Below, in pieces: positions 18,200 to 25,921 of a DNA stretch of 64,000 bases. Within the stretch, counting starts at the first letter, position 1. Every line of letters starts with the position of its first letter. The notes under the pieces were generated by a model that saw only the letters and a list, made by a program, of their open reading frames with translations, searched no databases and was not told the DNA's origin. The stretch is from Microbacterium ginsengiterrae (GTDB lineage Bacteria; Actinomycetota; Actinomycetes; Actinomycetales; Microbacteriaceae), in contig NZ_JACHMU010000001.1 in NCBI RefSeq assembly GCF_014205075.1, forward strand, positions 2,666,001 through 2,730,000, written 5' to 3'. Position numbers and translations under genes: made by a program.

Positions 18200-19303
18200 T
18201 CACGTCATGATGATCGCCGGCTCTGTGCCGTCCGGCGCGACGAATCGGGCCAGGTGGGTGGCCTCGTCCCGCACAGCTGCTGTCTCGGCATCCGTCAGCG
18301 GCCGGAAGGGCGCCATGCGCAACTGATCGCGGGTCAGGCTCCAGCTTCCTTCGACGAAGCCGTCGACGAGGAACAGAGGTACGCCCGCGGACGCCCGGGG
18401 TGCGATACGTCGACGATTCTCCTCGCTGATCACCCGGGTCCGGTCCCGGTGCCCGAGAACAGCATTGTCGAAGGCGGGCAGGAACCGGACGGGTGCTGGA
18501 GCGTCCGGTTCGCCGAGCGGCGCGTCGGGCAGGTCGAACAACTCTGCTCCCTGTTCATCCCGGAAGACGCGCAGGCGCGGCCGCTGCCCTTCGACGATCT
18601 CGCGGAGTCGCGTCATCCCCGACCAGGCCTGGACGTCCATGACAGAGGCCGGACCGAATGCGGCGAGGTAGCGCAGCACCATCGTCTCGGGTTGTGATGC
18701 GTCGGCGATCGGTCGGGAGAGCCACTCGTCGGCCAAGGCGACCGGTGTCCCACGGCGATGCCCCCACCCGCCCCAGATGGGGTGAGGGGGTGGATGCACC
18801 AGCGCCTCCAGCAGCTCGAAGGCCTCGGCAAGCCGGCCAGGGCTGCGGCCGGGGAAACGGTGGACGAGCAGGTCGCCGAGCTCCCGGCGCTGCAGCGTCC
18901 TGCCGGTCAGCATCCCCCGCCCGGCGCGGCCGAGCTCGTCCGGATCGATCCCCTCGATCTGCGCCGCGTAGTACGGCTGGGCCAGTGCGCTCCGCACGAG
19001 CGTCGCGACCGTCGCCCGCAGCCAACCGAAGTCCTCGCCGCGGGCCAGATGCTGCGTCCCACGCAACATGGTCGCGTGCACCACGTCCCGGCCCTCCAGC
19101 AGGGACGTGAGGTCGTCGCGCCGGAAGTTCTCCAACCGGGCCCACAGCCCCACATAGGGTCCGTTCGGCACCTGCGCCTGCATCGCCACGAGATGCTCGA
19201 TCGCCTCCCGTGGGGTCCGAGAAACGCGGCGGGTCAGCAGTTGCCGCTCCAGCAGCGTCCGGTTCAGGACTCGCCGCGTGAGTGCGCGCACACCGGCGCT
19301 CAC
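18200..19303 (-). CDS. AlkZ/YcaQ-type winged-helix DNA glycosylase family protein
   Basis: The 367-residue protein belongs to the HTH_42 family. It has the Q-A-Q motif at residues 42-44 (V-A-M-Q-A-Q-V-P-N-G-P-Y), corresponding to the catalytic Q-x-Q of AlkZ, and the conserved H-A-T-M-L-R-G-T-Q-H-L and R-Y-L-A-A-F-G-P-A-S segments. AlkZ in Streptomyces unhooks azinomycin crosslinks and YcaQ removes alkylated bases; most relatives are uncharacterised. It starts at GTG, overlapping the VOC gene stop as GTGA, so the two are co-translated. A repair role for alkylated DNA is likely but not proven. Confidence 0.82.
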   Translation of the reverse strand: MSAGVRALTRRVLNRTLLERQLLTRRVSRTPREAIEHLVAMQAQVPNGPYVGLWARLENFRRDDLTSLLEGRDVVHATMLRGTQHLARGEDFGWLRATVATLVRSALAQPYYAAQIEGIDPDELGRAGRGMLTGRTLQRRELGDLLVHRFPGRSPGRLAEAFELLEALVHPPPHPIWGGWGHRRGTPVALADEWLSRPIADASQPETMVLRYLAAFGPASVMDVQAWSGMTRLREIVEGQRPRLRVFRDEQGAELFDLPDAPLGEPDAPAPVRFLPAFDNAVLGHRDRTRVISEENRRRIAPRASAGVPLFLVDGFVEGSWSLTRDQLRMAPFRPLTDAETAAVRDEATHLARFVAPDGTEPAIIMT

Positions 19304-19740
19304 GACTCGTCGACCGACCAGTCCATCGGTACTTCCTGCGTGATACCGATCAGGTTGCCGTCGGCCGCCTTCAACACGGCGAGACGGGCGCCGGGCATGT
19401 CGACGATCCCGGTGCCCGGATCGATGTTGTCACCCTCGGCGGCCTCGGCGGTGCCGAGCTCGGCGAGGGATCCGTCGGCGACCTCGGTCATCGCCGTGGC
19501 CCCGGCGGCGACGAGCGCTCGATGGGCCTGCTCGATGTCCTCGACCGTCCAGAAGACCAGCGGATGATCCACCCACGGCGCCGCGGTCAGCCCGATCTCC
19601 ACGCCATCTCCGGAGAACGCGGCGAACTCGTCGCTGTGGAACGCGGGTTCTCGACCGAGCAACGCCGTCCAGGCAGCGATGCTCGCGGGCAGATCCCGCG
19701 CGGGCAGAACCACATTGCCGAAACCGTTCAACTGCATCAT
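19300..19740 (-). CDS. VOC-superfamily (glyoxalase/dioxygenase-fold) protein
   Basis: The 146-residue product has two beta-alpha-beta-beta-beta modules typical of VOC proteins, with L-P-A-R-D-L-P-A-S-I-A-A-W-T-A-L-L-G near the start and P-L-V-F-W-T-V-E-D-I-E-Q-A-H in the second half. Members include glyoxalases, antibiotic-binding resistance proteins and dioxygenases; no metal-ligand set is clear enough to name one. ATG 19740 (followed by a second ATG) has a strong GAGGAGAG ribosome binding site five bases upstream. It is the first gene of a two-gene unit with the AlkZ-type glycosylase. Confidence 0.8.
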   Translation of the reverse strand: MMQLNGFGNVVLPARDLPASIAAWTALLGREPAFHSDEFAAFSGDGVEIGLTAAPWVDHPLVFWTVEDIEQAHRALVAAGATAMTEVADGSLAELGTAEAAEGDNIDPGTGIVDMPGARLAVLKAADGNLIGITQEVPMDWSVDES

Positions 19741-20009
19741 GAACACTCTCCTCGGAGCCGAGTACATGGCCGGTGGGCGTCACGCTACAGCAGACCTCGG
19801 ACACTCCATGGGCTGTGCGCTGCGGGCTGCGATCGCCCGGTCCTCGTCCGCACTCCCCCGGCCATCGTCCGGCCCGCAGGCCGCGCAAACTACGACGCCG
19901 ACCCCACATCGTCAATGCCCTCTTCTGCGGGGTCTCTTCTCATTACTGTCGGACCGTCGACCACTGCGGTCGAGCAGAGACCGTCCCCGCCACGATCGAG
20001 GAGCAGCAG
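19741..20009. other. Divergent upstream region, no gene seen
   Basis: This gap separates the VOC gene (minus) from the alcohol dehydrogenase cluster (plus). A minus-strand TAGCGT (19782-19787) could be the -10 for the VOC gene. I see no clear plus-strand promoter. Confidence 0.4.
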
Positions 20010-20102
20010 ATGACCCCAGCAGCGGATCCCACTCCCCCGAACGCCATGCCCGCGGGTCGACGACTCGCACCGCGCGCCCCGAGAATGCGCGTGACCCGAT
20101 GA
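20010..20102 (+). CDS. Possible 30-residue coupling peptide before the alcohol dehydrogenase
   Basis: An ATG at 20010 has a GAGGAG ribosome binding site six bases upstream. The 30-codon frame ends in a TGA that overlaps the dehydrogenase ATG as ATGA. The dehydrogenase has no site of its own, so the small frame would deliver ribosomes to it. The peptide is proline- and arginine-rich with a basic end (R-A-P-R-M-R-V-T-R) and resembles nothing I know. It may be a leader whose translation, not product, matters. Confidence 0.5.
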   Translation: MTPAADPTPPNAMPAGRRLAPRAPRMRVTR

Positions 20103-21247
20103 AGGCCATGGCGTACCGCGGACCGTACAAGATCCGCGTCGAAGAGAAACCGCGCCCGAAGATCCAGCATCCGAACGACGCCATCGTCCGCGTGACACGT
20201 GCCGCGGTGTGCGGCTCCGATCTTCATCTGTTCCACGGCATGATGCCGGACACGCGCATCGGCCACACCTTCGGACATGAGATCGTCGGAATCGTCGAGG
20301 ATGTCGGACCGTCGGTGCAGAACCTCCAGCGCGGCGACCGCGTGATGGTCCCGTTCAACATCTACTGCGGTAGCTGTTACTTCTGCAGCCGCGGGTTGTT
20401 CTCGAACTGCCACAACGTCAATCCGAACGCCACCGCCGTCGGCGGCATCTACGGCTACTCGCACACGACGGGCGGTTACGACGGCGGGCAGGCGGAATTC
20501 GTCCGGGTTCCCTTCGCCGATGTGGGACCTTCCGTGATCCCGGAATGGCTGAGCTCGGAAGACGCGCTCATGCTGACGGACGCGTTCTCGACCGGTTACT
20601 TCGGTGCCCAGCTCGGCGACATCGCCGAGCGCGACACGGTGGTCGTCTTCGGCGCCGGCCCTGTCGGACTGGCCGCGGCGCGATCGGCGTGGTTCCTCGG
20701 CGCGGGCCGGGTCATCGTCGTCGACCACATCGACTACCGACTGGAGAAGGCGAAGACCTTCGCGTTCGCGGAGACGATCCATCTGTCGGAGGTGGGCGAC
20801 ATCGTCCTCGCGCTGAAGAAGGCGACCGACTACCTGGGCGCGGATGTCGTGATCGATGCCGTCGGCGCGGAGGCGGACGGGAGCGTCCTGCAGCACGTGA
20901 CCGGCGCGAAGCTGAAGCTGCAGGGCGGCTCACCCGTGGCCGTGAACTGGGCGATCGACTCTGCACGGAAGGGTGGCACGGTGTCGGTCATCGGCGCCTA
21001 CGGCCCGATCGTCTCATCCGTCCGGCTCGGAGACATCGTCAACAAGGGATTGACCGTCCGCGCGAACCAAGCGCCCGTCAAACGTCAGTGGCCCCGCCTG
21101 CTCGAACACATCCAGAACGGGCACCTGCGCCCGAGCGACCTTCTCACTCACCGGTTCCCGCTGGAGCACATCGCCGAGGCGTACCACGTTTTCTCAGCGA
21201 AACTCGACGACTGCATCAAGCCGGTCGTGATCGTCGGAGAGGAATGA
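20099..21247 (+). CDS. Zinc-dependent alcohol dehydrogenase family protein
   Basis: The 382-residue protein has the medium-chain dehydrogenase layout: catalytic zinc ligands C38 and H60-E61 (G-H-E), four structural-zinc cysteines at 90, 93, 96 and 104, and the NAD(P) loop GAGPVG at 185-190. Length and the late V-N-W-A-I-D-S-A-R-K-G-G segment are like the glutathione-independent formaldehyde dehydrogenase group, whose members can be misannotated; substrate not certain. It overlaps the small upstream frame and the next gene (both ATGA). The run of three genes suggests one pathway for alcohol or aldehyde oxidation. Confidence 0.88.
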   Translation: MKAMAYRGPYKIRVEEKPRPKIQHPNDAIVRVTRAAVCGSDLHLFHGMMPDTRIGHTFGHEIVGIVEDVGPSVQNLQRGDRVMVPFNIYCGSCYFCSRGLFSNCHNVNPNATAVGGIYGYSHTTGGYDGGQAEFVRVPFADVGPSVIPEWLSSEDALMLTDAFSTGYFGAQLGDIAERDTVVVFGAGPVGLAAARSAWFLGAGRVIVVDHIDYRLEKAKTFAFAETIHLSEVGDIVLALKKATDYLGADVVIDAVGAEADGSVLQHVTGAKLKLQGGSPVAVNWAIDSARKGGTVSVIGAYGPIVSSVRLGDIVNKGLTVRANQAPVKRQWPRLLEHIQNGHLRPSDLLTHRFPLEHIAEAYHVFSAKLDDCIKPVVIVGEE

Positions 21248-21819
21248 CCATGCCCTACGAATCCGAGAAGCCCGATCTGGCGCCGTCGGCCGAGGACCTC
21301 CGAGCGAGGATTCCCGGCTGGGGCGCGGATCTCCCACCGGAGCACCGCCGCACGTGGCAGCAGCGTGAGGACCTCGAGCCGACGGGAGCCCACTGGAGCT
21401 TCCCCGATCGGCAGGCCGATGACCCACGCCGCGAACGATCCATCGAGCATGCGATGCTTACGCCGGTCTACGGGACCGTGCAACCGCTCCACGGGATCTC
21501 GGGGCGGATCCGCCGATTCGCCTACGATCACCTCAGCGAGACGAAGAACCTGCGCTGGCTCATCCTCGTGCTCGGCGACAGAACCGAATCCGTCGGAGCG
21601 CACGTCCGATCGTTCTTCACCCGGCACCCCGATGAGCCGGTGACGCAGACGGGGGTGCTCTCCGAACCGCGTCATCGGCCGGTGACATCGCGTTTCGGAA
21701 GGGGCCGCCTCGATCCCCGACACGCGTGGCTCGACCCGATCATCGTCGCAGGTCCCTGGGTCGCCGCCGTCGTCCTGCTCCTCGCCCCTCTTCGGCGCTC
21801 GCCGCGACGGAAGCATTGA
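21244..21819 (+). CDS. Conserved protein of unknown function, partner of the dehydrogenase
   Basis: The 191-residue protein begins M-T-M-P-Y-E-S-E-K-P, contains I-P-G-W-G-A-D-L, a T-G-A-H-W-S-F-P-D-R-Q motif and L-T-P-V-Y-G-T, and ends with one probable transmembrane helix (I-V-A-G-P-W-V-A-A-V-V-L-L-L-A) and a basic tail. To my knowledge similar proteins occur next to zinc alcohol dehydrogenases in other bacteria, but their function is undefined. The gene starts inside the dehydrogenase stop (ATGA). The membrane anchor suggests it could place the dehydrogenase at the membrane or link it to electron transfer, which is inference only. Confidence 0.7.
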   Translation: MTMPYESEKPDLAPSAEDLRARIPGWGADLPPEHRRTWQQREDLEPTGAHWSFPDRQADDPRRERSIEHAMLTPVYGTVQPLHGISGRIRRFAYDHLSETKNLRWLILVLGDRTESVGAHVRSFFTRHPDEPVTQTGVLSEPRHRPVTSRFGRGRLDPRHAWLDPIIVAGPWVAAVVLLLAPLRRSPRRKH

Positions 21820-21821
21820 CG

Positions 21822-22508
21822 ATGCCGCTCGTCGTCTCGCGCGTCGCCGGCTGGCTGCTGCGAGGCGGCGTGGCGGTCCTGCTCCTGCTGCGCCGACCGC
21901 GTCCCATCCACTCGTCGGGTGCAGTCTTCGACGGCTGGATGACGCCTCGGCGCGCAGCGGTCCCATCGGGAATCGGATGGATCGACGATCCGCCGGACGG
22001 CGACGTCGAGGTCGTCGCTCGGGTCTCACGCGCGGTGGGGCTACCTGCGTGTCTTCCGGATGTGTATGGAATCGGCATCCGCTGGGAACACGATGGCGCA
22101 CGCACCGACCTGCAGCTCGCCTCCACCGGGCTCGGCTTCCCCGGCCGCCACCTCCTGGTGCCACGACTGTCACCGTCGCGCGCCACCCTGTGCAGCGTGC
22201 TGCCGTACCGCACGGCCCGAGGACCGATCCTCCTGTGTGCACGGTCCATGCCTGTGCGGAAGCTGCCCTCCGGCACCGCCGCGCTGCGGCGGTCGGTGGA
22301 CGAAGAGCCGTGGATGCTGCGTCTCTCGTTCGCCACTCCCCGAGGCAGATGGCATCCGTTCGCTGACGTGCGGTTGGACCGATCCCGCCCGGATGACGAT
22401 CCGAATCTGCGCTTCAACATCGACACCAACCCGCTTCCGGGGGCGTCGCCGTATCGCTGGGTGCAGGCGCTGCGGCGGCCGTCCTATCGACTCGCTCAAC
22501 GAGGATGA
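21822..22508 (+). CDS. Conserved actinobacterial protein of unknown function
   Basis: This 228-residue protein has a hydrophobic N-terminus (A-G-W-L-L-R-G-G-V-A-V-L-L-L-L) followed by a soluble region: G-W-I-D-D-P, R-V-S-R-A-V-G-L-P-A-C-L-P-D-V-Y-G-I-G, L-L-V-P-R, and a late N-P-L-P-G motif before R-R-P-S-Y-R-L-A. I recall similar actinobacterial proteins carrying unsupported names such as phosphodiesterase; I see no catalytic motif that justifies this. It starts two bases after the upstream stop and so belongs with the dehydrogenase pair. Confidence 0.65.
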   Translation: MPLVVSRVAGWLLRGGVAVLLLLRRPRPIHSSGAVFDGWMTPRRAAVPSGIGWIDDPPDGDVEVVARVSRAVGLPACLPDVYGIGIRWEHDGARTDLQLASTGLGFPGRHLLVPRLSPSRATLCSVLPYRTARGPILLCARSMPVRKLPSGTAALRRSVDEEPWMLRLSFATPRGRWHPFADVRLDRSRPDDDPNLRFNIDTNPLPGASPYRWVQALRRPSYRLAQRG

Positions 22509-22568
22509 CGACGAGCATGCTCTCGACGCCGTCTCCTCTCGGTCGTAACCTGACCCTGGAGGTGCGAC

Positions 22569-22910
22569 ATGACCGCGTATCTGATCTCCTTCCCCAGCGG
22601 CGAGATGGACATCCCCGACGACGAGTTCGATGAGGTCGTGCAGGCATCGCACGCGGTCGTCCGGGAGGCGAAGGCCGCCGGCGTCTGGATCTTCGGAGGC
22701 GGCATCGACGAGACCGTCCCGCCCGTCAGAGTCGCCGCAGACGGCCGGACGTCGCCCGGCACCTACCCCCAGACTGCCCGGATCGACGGCGGATACGCCA
22801 TCCTCGACCTGCCGACGTACGAGGAGGCCGTCACATGGGCGGCGAAGCTTGCCAGGGCATGCCGCTGCCGCCAGGAACTGCGCGCGTTCGGGTACGACCC
22901 GGAGAGCTGA
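22569..22910 (+). CDS. YCII/DGPF-domain protein
   Basis: The 113-residue protein has the ferredoxin-like pattern of YCII-related proteins: a first strand Y-L-I-S-F, a helix ending in V-V-R-E-A-K-A-A-G-V-W-I-F-G-G-G, G-Y-A-I-L-D-L-P, and a final helix/strand pair. YCII domains are small and often metal- or ligand-binding, sometimes regulatory partners of ECF sigma factors; none is encoded nearby. A GGAGG ribosome binding site lies before the ATG and a TAACCT -10-like element about 20 bases upstream. It is convergent with dinB. Confidence 0.8.
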   Translation: MTAYLISFPSGEMDIPDDEFDEVVQASHAVVREAKAAGVWIFGGGIDETVPPVRVAADGRTSPGTYPQTARIDGGYAILDLPTYEEAVTWAAKLARACRCRQELRAFGYDPES

Positions 22911-22937
22911 CGCCACCTCTCCCCTGCTCCGTGGTGG

Positions 22938-22961
22938 GCTCCCGGCCCACAATCCGGGAGC
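22938..22961. terminator. Bidirectional hairpin between the YCII gene and dinB
   Basis: Perfect eight-base arms GCTCCCGG and CCGGGAGC with an eight-base loop lie in the 64-base gap between convergent genes. No T-run follows in either direction. Confidence 0.55.
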
Positions 22962-22974
22962 AGGACGGTCGGAC

Positions 22975-24057
22975 TCAGATCCGGCCGCGTACGGGCGTGC
23001 GTTCGACCTCCTCGGCCGCACCGGGTGGCGTCATCTCCGCCCGTACCCCCAGCAGACGCACCTCGCGCTCGGCATCCATCGCGCCAGCCAGTGCGAGGGC
23101 GGCGTCGACGACGGCGTCACGGTCCCGCGTCGGCGCGGGCAGTGCGCGTCCGGACGTCCTGGTCTCGAACGGCGCGTAGCGGACCTTCAGATGCACGCGC
23201 ACGACAGGGCGTCCCTCGACCGCACAGTCGTCGAACGCCTGTCTCGCGAGCGATCGGATGGCATCCTGGACCTGCTCACGCGTCGTCAGATTCTGCTGGA
23301 AGGTCGTCTCGCGGCTGTGACTGCGCGCCACCCATGGCGTGTCATCGACGGCGGCAGGGCCCTGACCGGACCCCAGACCGTGATACCAGACGCCCATCTT
23401 CGGCCCGAACTCGGCGATGAGCTCGGCCTCATCCGCGTCCGCGAGCTCACGGACGGTCCGGATGCCGTGTCCGGCGAGCCGCTTCTGCACCCTGGGCCCG
23501 ACGCCCCACAGGTCCCGGGTCGGTCGCTCCCCCATCACCTCGAACCAGTTCTCCGCCGTGAGGCGGAACATCCCGCCCGGCTTGCCGAAGTCGGTTGCGA
23601 TCTTCGCCCGCACCCTGTTGTCTCCGATGCCCACCGAGCACTCCAGCGCGGTCGCCTCCCGCACCGCACGCTGCGCCTGCTCGGCCACCTGCTCCGGATC
23701 GTCCGTCTGCACGCCGAGGAAGCACTCATCCCAACCGATGATCTCCACCCGTACGCCGGGCACCGTGTGCAGCGCCCCCATGACCTTGGCCGATGCCTCT
23801 TCGTACGCCGCATGATCGACAGGCAGGAAGACGGCGTCGGGCGGTGCCTTCCGCGCGGCGATCTTCATCGGCATCCCTGAGCCGATCCCGAACGCCCTCG
23901 CCTCATATGACGCCGTCGAGACGACAGCGCGCAGCGTCGGATCGCCGTTCCCGCCGACGATGACGGGACGCCCGGCGAGTTCAGGGCGGCGCAGCACCTC
24001 GACGGCCGCGATGAACTGATCCATATCGACATGCAGCACCCACGAAGCGGACGTCAT
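22975..24057 (-). CDS. Y-family DNA polymerase, DinB2-like
   Basis: The 360-residue protein has the Y-family catalytic motifs: D11-M-D13 in H-V-D-M-D-Q-F-I, S-Y-E-A-R-x-F-G, and G-W-D-E-C-F-L-G in place of the usual S-x-D-E. Two helix-hairpin-helix segments follow (W-G-V-G-P and G-I-R-T-V). The position aligned with the steric-gate phenylalanine of E. coli Pol IV (F13) is isoleucine 16. Mycobacterial DinB2 has leucine there and readily uses ribonucleotides. The V-I-V-G-G-N-G-D-P and G-W-D-E features also resemble DinB2. Start ATG 24057 has no clear ribosome binding site and may be leaderless. Confidence 0.88.
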   Translation of the reverse strand: MTSASWVLHVDMDQFIAAVEVLRRPELAGRPVIVGGNGDPTLRAVVSTASYEARAFGIGSGMPMKIAARKAPPDAVFLPVDHAAYEEASAKVMGALHTVPGVRVEIIGWDECFLGVQTDDPEQVAEQAQRAVREATALECSVGIGDNRVRAKIATDFGKPGGMFRLTAENWFEVMGERPTRDLWGVGPRVQKRLAGHGIRTVRELADADEAELIAEFGPKMGVWYHGLGSGQGPAAVDDTPWVARSHSRETTFQQNLTTREQVQDAIRSLARQAFDDCAVEGRPVVRVHLKVRYAPFETRTSGRALPAPTRDRDAVVDAALALAGAMDAEREVRLLGVRAEMTPPGAAEEVERTPVRGRI

Positions 24058-24136
24058 GGTTCGAGTGTGCCGTGCCAGGGCGTTCCGCGACACCCCCGGC
24101 CCGTCGGCCCTCCGCCGCCGGAGCCGCAGCGGAGAG

Positions 24137-24142
24137 TAGCGT
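24137..24142 (+). promoter_or_regulatory. Leaderless promoter -10 (MFS gene)
   Basis: TAGCGT ends six bases before the GTG start at 24149, with no room for a ribosome binding site. Confidence 0.55.
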
Positions 24143-24148
24143 GGAGAC

Positions 24149-25474
24149 GTGACCTCTCCCCTGCCGCGCTCCACACCGGGGTGGCGCGGCTGGATGATCT
24201 GGTCCGTCGCGGTCGCCGCGTACATGCTCGCGATCGCGAACAGGGCGTCGCTCAGTGCCGTCGGCGTCGATGCCGCCGAGCGCTTCCACGCGGATGCTGC
24301 GACGCTGTCGCTGTTCGCCGTCGTCCAGCTGGGCGTGTACGGGGGTATGCAGATCCCGGTCGGCGTGCTGCTGGACAGGTACGGGTCCCGTCCGATCATG
24401 GCCATCGGCATAGTGCTGATGGCGCTCGGGCAACTGGTCATGGCCCTCTCCCCCAGCATCGGCATCGCCCTGGTCGCACGGGTGCTCCTCGGTGCAGGGG
24501 ACGCCGCGGTGTTCCCCGCCGCTCTCCGTCTGGTCGCGACCTGGTTCCCGGCTCAGCGGGGGCCGCTGATGATGCAGCTGACCGGTCAGCTCGGCCAGCT
24601 CGGGCAGCTCGTGGCGCTCGTTCCCGTCGCCGCGCTCCTGCACGCCACCAGCTGGACGATCACCTTCGGCAGCATCGCCGGCCTCGGCATCCTCTTCGCC
24701 GTCCTCGTCTGGGCCCTGGTGCGCAACCGTCCGCCGGAGCGCACCGCCGACGTGACGGTCAACACCGACACGGGTGTCGTCCAGGTGGTCACGTCGTCGA
24801 TCGACACGGCGGTCGGCATCCGCGCCGCATGGGCGCACCCCGGCACGCGACTGGCGTTCTGGTCGCACTTCACCACGCCCTTCGCCGGCACCGCCTTCGT
24901 ACTGCTGTGGGGAATGCCGTTCCTCACCGCCGGTGAAGGACAACCCACCACCGTCGCGGCCGGGCTCCTGTCCCTCTTCGTCATCGGCGGCATGCTCGTC
25001 GGCCCTGTCCTCGGCGAGCTCTCCCGCCGGATCCCCACCCGTCGATCACTCGCATTGGTCCTGCCGACCGTGGCCGTCCAGCTCGCGGCCTGGCTCATCG
25101 TGATCGCCTGGCCAGGGCTGGCGCCCGTGTGGCTTCTCGTCGTCCTCGTCCTGGCTCTCGCGGTGGGGGGCCCTGCGTCGATGATCGCATTCGATCACGC
25201 GCGCACGCACAACCCTGCACATCGGCTGAGCACCGCGACGGGCCTGACGAACGCGGGAGGATTCCTCGCCGCGCTCATCGCGATCTTCCTCATCGGACTC
25301 ATGCTCGACCTGCAGGGAGCGGGAAGCCCCGACACCTATTCTCTTGACGCCTTCCGCCTCGCGTTCCTCACGCAGGTCCCGCTCTGGCTGCTCGGAGCGG
25401 TCATGATCGTCATCGAGCGCAAGCGCACACGTATTCGGATCGGCCTCGACCCGGAGCGCAGGAGAAGGGGATGA
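24149..25474 (+). CDS. Major facilitator superfamily transporter
   Basis: The 441-residue protein has twelve hydrophobic helices and the MFS loop motif between helices 2 and 3 (G-V-L-L-D-R-Y-G-S-R-P). It resembles drug-metabolite or nitrate/nitrite-porter-type MFS proteins in general layout; the substrate cannot be read from sequence. A polar loop with acidic and threonine-rich residues (about residues 200-230) separates the two halves. It is transcribed away from dinB from a leaderless promoter and ends before a strong hairpin. Confidence 0.85.
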   Translation: MTSPLPRSTPGWRGWMIWSVAVAAYMLAIANRASLSAVGVDAAERFHADAATLSLFAVVQLGVYGGMQIPVGVLLDRYGSRPIMAIGIVLMALGQLVMALSPSIGIALVARVLLGAGDAAVFPAALRLVATWFPAQRGPLMMQLTGQLGQLGQLVALVPVAALLHATSWTITFGSIAGLGILFAVLVWALVRNRPPERTADVTVNTDTGVVQVVTSSIDTAVGIRAAWAHPGTRLAFWSHFTTPFAGTAFVLLWGMPFLTAGEGQPTTVAAGLLSLFVIGGMLVGPVLGELSRRIPTRRSLALVLPTVAVQLAAWLIVIAWPGLAPVWLLVVLVLALAVGGPASMIAFDHARTHNPAHRLSTATGLTNAGGFLAALIAIFLIGLMLDLQGAGSPDTYSLDAFRLAFLTQVPLWLLGAVMIVIERKRTRIRIGLDPERRRRG

Positions 25475-25480
25475 CACACG

Positions 25481-25512
25481 GATCGCCCGCACCGATGACG
25501 GTACGGGCGATC
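25481..25512. terminator. Bidirectional terminator between the MFS and DUF6458 genes
   Basis: Thirteen-base arms (25481-25493 and 25500-25512) match except for one internal pair, with a six-base loop. The hairpin begins seven bases after the MFS stop and also lies 15 bases past the stop of the convergent minus-strand gene. Confidence 0.7.
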
Positions 25513-25527
25513 TCGATGGCGGTGCGA

Positions 25528-25791
25528 TCAGAGCGCGGCGGGGTCTTCCGGGGTGCTGGTGCTGCGCCGGGTCGTCTGCGAACCGGATGCCGGGTCCACA
25601 GAGGTCTGCGTCACCGAGTTCGTCTGACGGCGGCGCGCGAGCAGGACGAGCCCGACGATGAAGACGACCGCTCCGGCGCCCATGAGGATGTAGCCGATCA
25701 GATCGAGGTTCGCCCACTCGACCTGGACGTTGACAGCGAACGCGAGGATCGCGCCGATCACGAACAGCACCACTCCAGTACCGATGCTCAT
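25528..25791 (-). CDS. Small two-helix membrane protein (DUF6458-like)
   Basis: The 87-residue protein has two transmembrane helices (about residues 4-24 and 33-52) with W-A-N-L-D-L-I-G-Y-I-L-M-G-A-G between them, then a basic stretch R-R-R-Q-T and a threonine/serine-rich tail. This is the actinobacterial family annotated DUF6458; function unknown. ATG 25791 follows a GGAAGGAAG ribosome binding site. A small hairpin (25808-25824, GTGCCGA/TCGGCAC) lies in its leader just upstream of that site. Confidence 0.8.
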   Translation of the reverse strand: MSIGTGVVLFVIGAILAFAVNVQVEWANLDLIGYILMGAGAVVFIVGLVLLARRRQTNSVTQTSVDPASGSQTTRRSTSTPEDPAAL

Positions 25792-25807
25792 GGTCTTCCT
25801 TCCCGGG

Positions 25808-25824
25808 GTGCCGAAGGTCGGCAC
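25808..25824 (-). promoter_or_regulatory. Leader hairpin upstream of the DUF6458-like gene
   Basis: A perfect seven-base stem (GTGCCGA/TCGGCAC) with a three-base loop sits directly before the ribosome binding site. It could stabilise the mRNA 5' region. The remaining 97 bases up to the SUMF1 gene contain TTGTCA and GATAGA on the minus strand at near-normal -35/-10 spacing. Confidence 0.35.
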
Positions 25825-25921
25825 TCCTCAAGCGCTCTGGCTTGTCAGACCACGATGCTGGCAGGGTCTATCGGCGCACGCACACGGGTTGACAAGCGCT
25901 GTCGCGCTGTCGTAGGCCGCT

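Noticed and set aside
17838..18203. Minus-strand 121-codon frame downstream of the GNAT gene
   Set aside because: Arginine-rich, overlaps palindrome copy E and half-sites, no ribosome binding site and no domain.
19300..19767. Upstream ATG start for the VOC gene (19767)
   Set aside because: It would make the strong GAGGAGAG site coding; ATG 19740 follows that site at the normal distance.
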